Position numbers and translations under genes: made by a program
The notes under the pieces: model-generated
Database searches by the model: none
Seen by the model: only the letters and a program-made list of their open reading frames with translations
Told to the model about the DNA's origin: nothing
Part shown: in pieces, positions 11,501 to 17,261 of the stretch
Layout of the letters: each line of letters starts with the position of its first letter
Numbering within the stretch: the stretch's first letter is position 1
Source: G963676655 sp963676655
GTDB lineage: Bacteria; Verrucomicrobiota; Lentisphaeria; Victivallales; Victivallaceae
Assembly: GCA_963676655.2 (NCBI GenBank)
Contig: CAXXKX010000003.1
Span: 1,860,001-1,924,000, forward strand
Length of the DNA stretch: 64,000 nt
Direction of reading: 5' to 3'

Positions 11501-11843
11501 TAAAGGTGCCGGTCCGGTCAAGGTGAAGATGCCAGGCCTTGTCATGGAAACGCAATTTTTTCATTGGTTCCGACTGGAACCAGCCAAGGTCTTTCTGGGT
11601 TACTGACAAACTGGTGATCATCAGGTTGCCGGATAGCAGTTTGATTGTTCCGGGGTTTGTCAACTTCACTTCCAGTACGGCTCTAAAAGAGGACTGGGTC
11701 TTTTTCCCCGGATCGTTGGAAAGGTTGATTCCCCCGGAAATATCACAATATTCCGCCGCCGGAGTTACCGTTTTCAGCTCTTTTGCCTGTACTGTCGCAA
11801 CCAGCGCCGCCAGCATGATAATGATCGACTTCAACATTTTCAA
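5535..11843 (-). CDS. Giant secreted/membrane-anchored protein (2102 aa), unknown family
   Basis: I do not recognise the family. A signal peptide is clear (MKMLKSIIIMLAALVATVQA). About residues 30-880 are beta-rich. Five hydrophobic segments follow (about 886-912, 915-943, 980-998, 1007-1028, 1031-1054), then a second signal-peptide-like stretch at about 1062-1081 ending QTADA-KK, then another beta-rich half and a final TM helix at about 2073-2098 with a short CGHCAKQD tail. A motif of the form P-x-G-F/L-x6-8-(I/L)-x2-W recurs near 253, 601, 1301 and 1470, and a different block (LP..S.LW...VD....LIPL) occurs once per half (about 775-805 and 1800-1840). The two halves therefore look paralogous and fused. 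About residues 1920-2000 are helical and TPR-like (AAGYAKSGRRQQAFETYNNAL). It is last in a set with a VWA/anti-sigma gene and an ECF sigma gene, suggesting an envelope assembly regulated by that sigma factor. A cell-envelope structural or sensor role is inference. Confidence 0.7.
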   Translation of the reverse strand: MKMLKSIIIMLAALVATVQAKELKTVTPAAEYCDISGGINLSNDPGKKTQSSFRAVLEVKLTNPGTIKLLSGNLMITSLSVTQKDLGWFQSEPMKKLRFHDKAWHLHLDRTGTFIIHMTFNVAVETDKDGEKCSFQILPSVVSRLQNLNFNRPVDLKIPGAINLTEQTISLSSFRLKPESTPKNLPQLRSYTAVLPGSGKYSFEWQRKSAAAQAALSISAESVVQAMVRSGAIKFNDTLEFKILQGKAAGFRIRLPDGFNVLEVKGENIQTWNVEKNKDSRTLVMTLSQPVEKSYALKLVGEKILDKFPSEFMLAAPTVEGALQMNGLLLVNNAPGVKTTVTAISGFNQLAPRSIGRICNIKITVPMPAYAFAFGANRGEVKIKAENVKPVYSVREVGVVEYNGENAVFNVSCELDIRDAPLRELLISYAPTLAFNSLSGRHTAPDSYELFQRDGKKYLKVIFSSATMGSSSFKLSFEQKAKAGANAELPRIEIEGARDVRGCLVLAAAEGLKLETADLQGLRRIPVGSAPIRVTGSVSAMLFKDESWQGKVKISRIKGSIVSEVFHLASVGDGSVYGSSLFSYHIAGAPAERLRFRVSDKLRNLEFRGAEIIDWKKLKKLENGFSEWELHLRRKYIGELNLLAAYEIPLPSGQGEISVGVIDTINADSENGFIAIASGRNISVTPGKLPEQTAVIEQIELPSEYRAMVSNPLLKTFRCVKRPHTTPIVISGYKQAQPPVSVIDFTELKTSIDNNGEAVTEATCRVKNVNGQFMAVTLPQSSKLWSVSVDGKRKRLSMDNGKLLIPLPRHLNINHPIAVSIVYSQQVPELKRRADFKLVAPVTEAQSMMRRWNISVPDGCTIISASEEAKSGSFSLNDFLRSIERHFGKALFAGVMLIGGFLLLIAAFHYLGSGRKIPGIVFIVIGIGVGIPGLLAAGIFVMNLSLPLTRQMEFIKLFSLGSEPFQINMTVANWKQPVPDNITACIILLVAAVGAVVAGLKIPQRQIKILSGGVAAALFFAAVMQWPVISSCAPIVALGIAGLIIPCGILVAVFKSGRRHRKVLTSCLIISIIALFGQTADAKKHRKPVAQPYDAAGPVITLVRYKLKVNKQENPDNASGKYAVTAEAEITIEAEKTGTVSMDLQGMLLKKLDSVPKDVTIGDAGGRLLISLEKTGKKVCRLEFAVPLDKYREIYRIFLSVPSCKNEITISVGDDKLRVKSPNAISENGKTGQMQFVYAPDTKACLLLVPISRNRRDEKPMYYASVNSGCIFERDRIEVQSRINLNVVRGQIETFKVQVPADLRVSSVTARDLGLWRFDTATRTLTATFNRPQYGSVNVSMVCLRSRNAMPLEWIVTPLRIEGATRQSNSIGLYSDNEVQLLASAQKSCGEINNDGFTLGRRLKYCILKKAFRCFNDSAEIKVSAKAVKPELRLNEYSTIVIDDEKITLSSKMFLEISRAGIFSVALNLPAGFEISNLQCASIRDWDEVSRNGKRQAILNFRDQMLGPVKLHIELTKMVKIDFAQPLDTPGIYIPGTARTTGTLAINVERGVTVNVLSRTGIAPESSSSISKIRSTLSSFKILQPDWKLKLGFNVTAPWIQSETLYTVKLADGAATCSAVINYTIENSGVKRFRVRLPAGAETPEFNGKGVAEANLDKNGDWNVELFNKVMKKYRLDVRFRLPLGKGDFLLQPIVPLDSAAGTCYILVSSKDAVQLREKELKGAASAFSQRQIPHNFGTQPASDAVLCYRTVGSDGRILLELIRHRAAAQLDAVISNLTLESLAVEGQLINRATIQVANSNERFLWLKLPAKSDLWTAFVDDMAIEAGCDKDQVLIPLKQGISRRRSQKVVILYASPESAMFKNGKMSYIGPELKLPVRNLQWKLFLSERYSCSDFTGTLEFKRIETARGEEAVHLKSYDTSWSEARDKNRNMVQAMMRKAAGYAKSGRRQQAFETYNNALQMSGSNQADIKGQILLEQRKGNIKAMTQRRRSVGKRFAPSKSKEISQQEIVQLNRISDRISEQQQAAVNQAMPLSISVPFGGQCLVFERALLRGNTPVAVQFKATTSDWSKYLATGFIYLIIFIAGAVLALLCCGHCAKQD

Positions 11844-12205
11844 CCCCTTCTGTTTATTAATAAGTTTGTAATTGTAAATTTAAACTGAAATATCAATAAT
11901 TTGTCAAACCCATGTAAAAGAAATGTAAAAACATTGTAAATGTCCGTACGACGGACGGCGATATCCCGGTCCGTACAACGGACGGCGATATCCTGCTTCA
12001 AACTCCGCGCTTCGCGCTCCGGAAGCGGAAAGTTTGCCCGTCACCCAAAGTCCCCCGCGTCCCATCCTGAAAACGCGGACGTCTCGTCCGCGCTCCCAGG
12101 GATTTCTTTCAAAAATAATCATTTTCAACCTCCGCCAACGCAAAAGACGCAAGAGCGAAAAGAACCGATCTTTCAACCTTCAACCTTCAACTTTTATCTT
12201 TCAAC
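11844..12205. repeat. Repeat-rich 362-base gap
   Basis: No gene is visible here. It contains two tandem 25-base units 27 bases apart (11942-11966 and 11969-11993), each with an internal palindrome GTCCGT-N3-ACGGAC; a strong hairpin CGCGGACG-TCT-CGTCCGCG at 12074-12092; and heptad repeats of TTCAACC at about 12171-12190 just after the VWA gene. Both hairpin types carry the same GGACG/CGTCC core. The gap separates the VWA gene from the giant gene, so the two may not be strictly co-transcribed. The dense palindromes suggest mobile REP-like debris rather than a promoter, but this is inference. Confidence 0.6.
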
Positions 12206-14545
12206 TTACTTACATGTTCTGAGTAATCTGAGGAAAGTGGTGATTTTCGGGTCGTACAGGTTTGCCGATGGCGCGATAACTTCGCGAATCCGGCTCGGGG
12301 TTGCCTTGTTAGGCTCTCCGGGGAACGCCAGATATTCTGCGAATTCCGCCGCGCATGCCGCCAACAGGAATCCCGGCGACAGTTTATTTTCCGCCCGAAG
12401 TTCTCCGGCGGTAATCGTGAATACCCGTTCTTCCGCCGCCAGGTTGTGAGCCGTTTTGTACCTGATATAAACCTTTGCCCCTACTTCCTCATCCAGGGCT
12501 TTTTTGCTGATCTTCATTTCATAAAGAGCGGTTGCGCTCTGGCCTGAACCGACTTCGCCGGCGTCGACTTTATCATCCCGGAACTGTTTGGCGGTAAGCT
12601 GACGGTTGCGATAGCCGATCTGACGATATGCCAGGATTACCGAAGGATTGAAAACGACCTGAATCTTGAAATCACGGGCCAGCTCCCGGAAACGCGCGGC
12701 AAAATCGCGCTTGAAGACTTTTTCCGCTTCGGCGGTCGAATCGATAAAGACATAGGAGCCGTCGCCTTTGTTGGCAATCGTTTCCAGCAACTCGTCATTG
12801 CCGTCGCCCCCGACTCCGATCACGGTATTGGTGATCCCGTGTTTGCGAGCCTCGGCGATATCCCTGAGAATCGGGTCGGCCTTGCCGGTTCCCTCTTTGA
12901 CGATGCCGTCAGTAAAGATGACCACCCGGTTGCCGCTGCCCGGCAGATAATTCTTCACCGCGGTGTCATAAGCCAGTTTGACCGCTGCCCGGAAGTCGCA
13001 AACCCCGTCCGGTTCGATTCCGGCAATAATCCGCTGCAGTTTTTGGGCATACATTTTATACGGGACATTGTTGATGACCCGGATATTCTCGTTGGCTGCC
13101 AGCACCAGGCTGACCCGGTCCTGCGGCTTGAAGCGTTTGAGCAATAATTCCAGCGCTTTACGAGTCAGCCTCATCCGGTCGTCCTGGGCCATCGAACCGC
13201 TGGCATCAACCAGCAGCGTCCAGGCGTTGGCCTTGGCGGTGTCCGGTCCCAGGTCGCGCCCCTGGACCGCGATCCTCAGCAGAGTGTTTTCCGGCCGGAA
13301 CGGGCTTGGCGCCGCATCCAGATAGACCGCGAAACGTTCTTCCCCTTTCGGCTTGAGGTAGTGATAATCAAAGTAATTGACAAATTCTTCCGCCCGAACG
13401 TTTTTCGGGTTCGGTTTATAGCCGGCCAGAATCTTCCGCCGGGCCATGGTATACGAGGCGGTATCGGTATCCAGCGAAAAAGTAGAGACCGGTTTTCGCA
13501 ACGTTGGAAGCAGAAACAGGTTTTTGATGTTTTTCGGGAGACGCCTGAATTTTACCTGTCCCTTAAATTCATCCGCCATTATCTTTTTGACCTCTTTTGC
13601 GGTTTCCGGCGACAGCCTTGACTGAGCCAGACTACCCTGAAACAAGACATTACCATAAGTGGCGCCAGATTTTGAACTTACCATTTCTTTCCGGGCCGCT
13701 TGCTTTCTTTTCGCCTCATAATTCCAGGTCGATATTTGTAAATTGTCTTCCTTTCTACCCAGGGCAAGTTCAGATTTTGATCTCCGGACGCGTGAAGGTG
13801 GGGGTGGAGCCATCGCCGCACTGGTATCTCCCCAGGCATTTGGTTTAACCTCTGACCGGTCATAGTCTTTGCGGTCGACAGCCAATGCAGGCATGGGCAT
13901 CGCACGTGGCTTCATCGCCGGAGTGGGCCTTGATGCGGGTTGGGAATAAACCTTGTCAGCGACTCCCAGCGAGGATACAACTTCCGCCTCTTCTGATTTT
14001 GCCGTTTCGCCTTCTGTGAAAGACGAAGAATCCAGTCCCCGCGCATTACCGCGATATTTTTTATTTAAGCCTAACTGCTTCGGGATAATATTTCTTTCAT
14101 CATCACTAGCATCTCGACAATATGCTTTTAATGAAGGGTCAATTTGATCCAGGTTGGATGAACAAGAAATTCTACGCGCTTTTTCCCGGGCGCTATTGAG
14201 CGCCGGCAGCAGCATTCCGGCGAGAACAATCAAAAGCATCGCGACCGCGCCGTATTCGATTACCCGCCGCCATACGCTGATTTTGCGCGGCTTGACTAAA
14301 GCCGGTTTGATCCATTCTTCGCGCATCTGTTCGAGCATGGCGGAACTTTCCGCGCTATTGAGCGCCGAGTCGGGGAATTCGGAAACGGCTTCTTCGGTCA
14401 GGCTGATAATCTCGCGCAGTTCGGCGTCTTCGGCCTGACACGACGGACAACCGGCAAGATGCTGCTCGAGCTGGGCCGCCGCTTCCGGTTCGAGTTCTCC
14501 GGAGTGACGATCAACCATCATTTGTCTTGCTTTATAACAATTCAT
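12206..14545 (-). CDS. Zinc-finger anti-sigma / VWA (YfbK-type) fusion membrane protein
   Basis: About 779 residues from the ATG at 14545, which overlaps the end of the sigma gene; an ATG at 14566 is also in frame but lies deeper inside it. Residues 1-40 are an anti-sigma zinc-binding domain: Cys3, then His29-x3-Cys33-x2-Cys36. A single TM helix spans about 98-115 and runs straight into LLPALNSAREKARR, a segment normally found at the start of pseudopilins. About 150-330 is a low-complexity linker. From about 345 the protein matches YfbK-like VWA proteins: a conserved N-terminal cap (FSLDTDTASYTMARR), a VWA domain with MIDAS motif DASGSM near residue 446, and the C-terminal DUF3520-like part ending DPKITTFLRLLR. 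It likely binds and restrains the adjacent ECF sigma factor at the membrane, with the VWA domain outside sensing or binding a partner such as the giant protein. The fusion role is inferred; the domains are clear. Confidence 0.88.
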   Translation of the reverse strand: MNCYKARQMMVDRHSGELEPEAAAQLEQHLAGCPSCQAEDAELREIISLTEEAVSEFPDSALNSAESSAMLEQMREEWIKPALVKPRKISVWRRVIEYGAVAMLLIVLAGMLLPALNSAREKARRISCSSNLDQIDPSLKAYCRDASDDERNIIPKQLGLNKKYRGNARGLDSSSFTEGETAKSEEAEVVSSLGVADKVYSQPASRPTPAMKPRAMPMPALAVDRKDYDRSEVKPNAWGDTSAAMAPPPPSRVRRSKSELALGRKEDNLQISTWNYEAKRKQAARKEMVSSKSGATYGNVLFQGSLAQSRLSPETAKEVKKIMADEFKGQVKFRRLPKNIKNLFLLPTLRKPVSTFSLDTDTASYTMARRKILAGYKPNPKNVRAEEFVNYFDYHYLKPKGEERFAVYLDAAPSPFRPENTLLRIAVQGRDLGPDTAKANAWTLLVDASGSMAQDDRMRLTRKALELLLKRFKPQDRVSLVLAANENIRVINNVPYKMYAQKLQRIIAGIEPDGVCDFRAAVKLAYDTAVKNYLPGSGNRVVIFTDGIVKEGTGKADPILRDIAEARKHGITNTVIGVGGDGNDELLETIANKGDGSYVFIDSTAEAEKVFKRDFAARFRELARDFKIQVVFNPSVILAYRQIGYRNRQLTAKQFRDDKVDAGEVGSGQSATALYEMKISKKALDEEVGAKVYIRYKTAHNLAAEERVFTITAGELRAENKLSPGFLLAACAAEFAEYLAFPGEPNKATPSRIREVIAPSANLYDPKITTFLRLLRTCK

Positions 14546-15065
14546 CTGACTTATACTCCGTTGCAAGTTGATCTTTCAGCGATTTCAGGGCCTGATGCAG
14601 GATAAATCCCACATTGCCGACGGTGGTTTCCAAAAGTTCGGCAATTTCCCGATAACTTTTGTGGTGCTTGTATTTCAATAACAGCGCCTCGCGCTGCCGG
14701 CTGTTCAGTTCCGCGATATTCGCGATGACAATCCCGACCTTTTCCTGTCTGATAAGCTCAGCGTCAGGTCCAGGCACACTGCGCGAGTCTTCGTGTTCAT
14801 CCAGGTTTACCTCACCATGCCTATGCCTGGTTCTCAACCGGTCGATACAGTTGTTTTTCAGGGTCCGGAACAACCAGGCCCGGTGCCAGTTGTGATCAGG
14901 TTGAGTTTGGGTTTCCCGCAGGAATTTGACAAATTTTATAAATGTTTCCTGTAACGCGTCGCGTGCCGCCTCGCGATCATGCAGCATCCGCAGCGCCACC
15001 GCCATCATCGGACGCTGGTTGGCCAGGAACATTTCTTCAATTTGGGAAAAGCCGTCCTTTTCCAT
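14532..15065 (-). CDS. RNA polymerase ECF-type sigma factor
   Basis: Sigma-70 family group 4 factor of 177 residues. Region 2 is at about 12-80 (MLHDREAARDALQETFIKFVKF...WLFRTLKNNCIDRLR) and region 4 at about 115-168 (LNSRQREALLLKYKHHKSYREIAELLETTVGNVGFILHQALKSLK), with an acidic linker between. Length is normal. The next gene starts inside its last codons (ATG at 14545 against a stop at 14532-14534), indicating translational coupling with its presumed zinc-finger anti-sigma partner. It should direct polymerase to envelope-related promoters, probably including its own. A short palindrome AAGATG-C-CATCTT at 15121-15133 lies in its leader. Confidence 0.93.
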   Translation of the reverse strand: MEKDGFSQIEEMFLANQRPMMAVALRMLHDREAARDALQETFIKFVKFLRETQTQPDHNWHRAWLFRTLKNNCIDRLRTRHRHGEVNLDEHEDSRSVPGPDAELIRQEKVGIVIANIAELNSRQREALLLKYKHHKSYREIAELLETTVGNVGFILHQALKSLKDQLATEYKSDELL

Positions 15066-15362
15066 GCGGATCGATCCTTATTTCCTGATTCAATTGGTGT
15101 TTCTGAAAGTTATAACGAATAAGATGCCATCTTCTTAGAGCTTTTTCAAAAAAAATGCGAATTTTTTTCAGAAATACAGGAAAGTTAACCACGAAAAACA
15201 CGAAACAACACGAAAAGGTTTTTTTTGCTGAAGCAAAAATTTAGATAATTAAAAATAAGTCATCTGCAAATCATTTTTTATCATTAAATCCATAATCAAA
15301 AACACTTAGTGTTTTTGATTATTTTTCGTGTCTTTTCGTGATTTTCGTGGTTAAAAAAAATT
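15066..15362. repeat. CACGAAAA inverted repeat plus perfect hairpin
   Basis: No gene. A left arm (15185-15217, TTAACCACGAAAAACACGAA and onward) and a right arm (15322-15352, TTTTTCGTGTCTTTTCGTG and onward to GTGGTT) are inverted copies of a CACGAAA(A) tandem motif. Between them, 15292-15322 is a perfect 15-base inverted repeat around one base (ATAATCAAAAACACT / AGTGTTTTTGATTAT). The hairpin lies downstream of the ArsG-like gene and may end that operon. CACGAAAA-type repeats are commonly dispersed in environmental bacterial genomes, so mobile-element origin is plausible. Confidence 0.6.
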
Positions 15363-16052
15363 TTACAGGACGCCGAAGATGGAGTCCAGGCAGTAGTAGA
15401 TGCCGACTAGAATGAAGATAATTCCGGTAATCGCGCGGGCGTAACGTTCAAATAAAGCAAGTCTGTTGAATGCCTTGCCGACCGCACCAGCGCCCAGTCC
15501 GAATAAAAACGCGAACATCAGGACCGGTAAAGCGGTACCAATACCATAAAAACAGGGCAGAAGAATCGCAGACCGGCTTTGCAGCGCCAACGGCAATAGA
15601 CTGCCGAAGAAAAGCGCCGCGGAAATAGGACAAAATGCCAGGGCAAAGATCATTCCCAATGGCAACGCTCCCCACATGCCACAACTGTCGATATGCTTAC
15701 GAAGTTTGTCAGAAATCCCGATACCGCTTGCCGGCAGGGTCAACAGTTCAACCAGGAACATTCCGACGATTATCAGGACAGGGCCAAGCAGTTTGTTCAT
15801 ATAGTGCTGCAGGAAAAAAGAAACGTTCGGAACCGCAAGCAGACTGTAGACCAGCAAAATACCCAATATCAAATAAACGACGGTCCGGCCCAGTGCGTAC
15901 AAAAGACCGGTCAATACTACTTTGCGTGGTGCGTCGAGACGTTGTCCGATATAGGATATCGCCGCAATGTTGCCGGCTAGCGGACATGGGCTGATGGAGG
16001 TGAGAATCCCCAGCCATAACGCGGTTAATAATGCCGGAAGCAATTCGTTCAT
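15363..16052 (-). CDS. ArsG/CcdA-like membrane transporter
   Basis: Integral membrane protein of 229 residues with about six TM helices of the CcdA/DsbD type. The two inverted-repeat signature blocks each carry a Cys-Pro: SISPCPLAGNIAAISYIG near residue 20 and ALAFCPISAALFFGS near residue 137. This subfamily, next to an ArsF-like protein, is known as the ArsG family of aromatic arsenical efflux permeases; by fold it could instead carry electrons across the membrane to the periplasmic CVTC protein encoded upstream. Its ATG overlaps the previous stop as ATGA, so it is translationally coupled. Last gene of a six-gene operon. Substrate is inferred from operon content. Confidence 0.82.
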   Translation of the reverse strand: MNELLPALLTALWLGILTSISPCPLAGNIAAISYIGQRLDAPRKVVLTGLLYALGRTVVYLILGILLVYSLLAVPNVSFFLQHYMNKLLGPVLIIVGMFLVELLTLPASGIGISDKLRKHIDSCGMWGALPLGMIFALAFCPISAALFFGSLLPLALQSRSAILLPCFYGIGTALPVLMFAFLFGLGAGAVGKAFNRLALFERYARAITGIIFILVGIYYCLDSIFGVL

Positions 16053-16519
16053 TTTTTCAATCCGGAGAACGCGGTGATTTCGTCGTGGACATATTGCTCA
16101 AAAAGATTTTTTGTGTTGGCCAGTTCCCAAACCTTTTGAAGAATTTTGAACTTCACACATTTACCTTTTTTATATTCCGTCAGGACCACGCTTTTATTGG
16201 TCAACTTGAACTCATCAATGAAATGCTTGTTTTTTTCTTCATCCACATTGACCGGGAAAAAAGTGATGCGCTGCTCCGCTAGCGCCTGCGCAAAGTCTTC
16301 GACAACAACCTGCTGGGTGTAGTTTTCAATATTCCGGCAGGTGACACAGCGTTTGCCATTGAAAAAATAGTAAACCACATAACGGGTTTCAACCTTTTTC
16401 GGAACGTTTTTTGTTTGTCCTGCCACAGTTCTCGGCTGGGTTTCGCGCCCCAGCATGAAGCCGAGGGCGAAAACCACGAACAGCAGCAGACAAAAGGTGA
16501 TTGAATCTTTGTGTTTCAT
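16049..16519 (-). CDS. ArsF-family thioredoxin-fold protein, membrane-anchored
   Basis: Protein of 156 residues with an N-terminal signal anchor (about 7-25) and an exported thioredoxin-like domain. The redox motif is CVTC within FFNGKRCVTCRNIENYT, and the second half has the NVDEEKNKHFIDEFKL...VVL pattern usual for this group. In named relatives it is called subunit ArsF of a nitrophenyl-compound (arsenical) reductase, always paired with ArsG. It overlaps both neighbours by ATGA junctions, so expression is tightly coupled. A periplasmic thiol reductant fed by the CcdA-like neighbour is the simplest reading. Function is inferred from family and context. Confidence 0.8.
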   Translation of the reverse strand: MKHKDSITFCLLLFVVFALGFMLGRETQPRTVAGQTKNVPKKVETRYVVYYFFNGKRCVTCRNIENYTQQVVVEDFAQALAEQRITFFPVNVDEEKNKHFIDEFKLTNKSVVLTEYKKGKCVKFKILQKVWELANTKNLFEQYVHDEITAFSGLKK

Positions 16520-16902
16520 TCGCAGCAGCCTTGCAGCATTTCACGTCCTTTTGCCGCAACCTTGGCGATATTCTCCTCTGAAACTTCGGAATCGCCTTTT
16601 TTCAATCCAAGCTCGGCAAGTTTTAAATGCTTGAATTTGGTAAAACCGGCTTCCTCAAGACAGTTTTTGACGCAATGAAGCGGACAACCGTCAATCGCCA
16701 GAATATCATCAGCTGCTTCGGTGGTTTTCATAATCCCGCTGACCCGGCCGCCGATGCCGACTGTACAAAACATTTTGCCATCACCGTCACGATTCAATTT
16801 ACGTGCGCCCTGATCGGCCAGAGCTCCAACGTCTGCCGCTCCAGAACACGCAAAAATCAATTTTGGCGCGGCACTGCATTCACATTTACAATTTCCTGAC
16901 AT
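16516..16902 (-). CDS. DGC-domain putative zinc-binding protein
   Basis: Small protein of 128 residues, cytoplasmic. It begins with a Cys cluster (CKCEC), has FACSGAADVGALADQGARKL near residues 18-37, the defining DGC block AIDGCPLHCVKNCLEEAG at about 70-87, and ends QGCCE. The eleven or so Cys residues imply thiol/metal binding. DGC proteins of this type recur in arsenic/metal operons with a small thioredoxin and a DUF318 permease; their biochemical role is not established. Its stop overlaps the ArsF-like start as ATGA. Upstream, 16927-16954 contains two tandem copies of ATTAGAAATTAGGA, separating it from the thioredoxin gene. Confidence 0.8.
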   Translation of the reverse strand: MSGNCKCECSAAPKLIFACSGAADVGALADQGARKLNRDGDGKMFCTVGIGGRVSGIMKTTEAADDILAIDGCPLHCVKNCLEEAGFTKFKHLKLAELGLKKGDSEVSEENIAKVAAKGREMLQGCCE

Positions 16903-16926
16903 TTTTCCTGCTCCCAGTTTATTTTA

Positions 16927-16954
16927 ATTAGAAATTAGGAATTAGAAATTAGGA
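16927..16954. repeat. Two tandem 14-base repeats
   Basis: ATTAGAAATTAGGA occurs twice head to tail in the 83-base gap between the DGC and thioredoxin genes. Likely slippage-type intergenic repeat; no hairpin or promoter seen. Confidence 0.6.
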
Positions 16955-16985
16955 ATGATGATAATTCCTTAATTCCGATTAGTTG

Positions 16986-17216
16986 TTAAGACAGAAGACT
17001 CTTTATATCCTCGGCAGACGGTACTTTTCCAACAATTTGGACTTTATCATTCACCGCCAGGGCCGGGGTCATCATCACGCCAAATGCCATAATATCATTG
17101 ATGTCCGTGATTTTTACAATTTCATAATCGATGCCGAGGGCTTTTGCCGCGGCTTCGGCATTCTCCGCCAATTTAGTACACTTGGGACATCCGGTTCCTA
17201 AAATTTGAATTTTCAT
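16986..17216 (-). CDS. Small thioredoxin-family protein
   Basis: Seventy-six residues, cytoplasmic. The redox site is CPKC in ILGTGCPKCTKLAENA, followed by the short thioredoxin/glutaredoxin-like beta-alpha pattern with the cis-Pro loop MMTPALAVNDKVQIVGKVPS. This is the length and motif of archaeal-type mini-thioredoxins (redox-active disulfide protein 2) that accompany ArsP/DUF318 permeases. It probably reduces the substrate or the permease cysteines. It sits 45 bases after the permease gene in the operon. Confidence 0.88.
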   Translation of the reverse strand: MKIQILGTGCPKCTKLAENAEAAAKALGIDYEIVKITDINDIMAFGVMMTPALAVNDKVQIVGKVPSAEDIKSLLS

Positions 17217-17261
17217 GGTTCAACCTTTCTTAATATATACGTTTATCATTACAATTACGAA

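Noticed and set aside
13011..13021. tRNA T-loop-like GGTTCGATTCC
   Set aside because: Lies in the VWA coding region and no acceptor stem, D-arm or anticodon arm can be formed around it.
16927..16954. Tandem 14-base repeats as a CRISPR start
   Set aside because: Only two units with no spacers between them.
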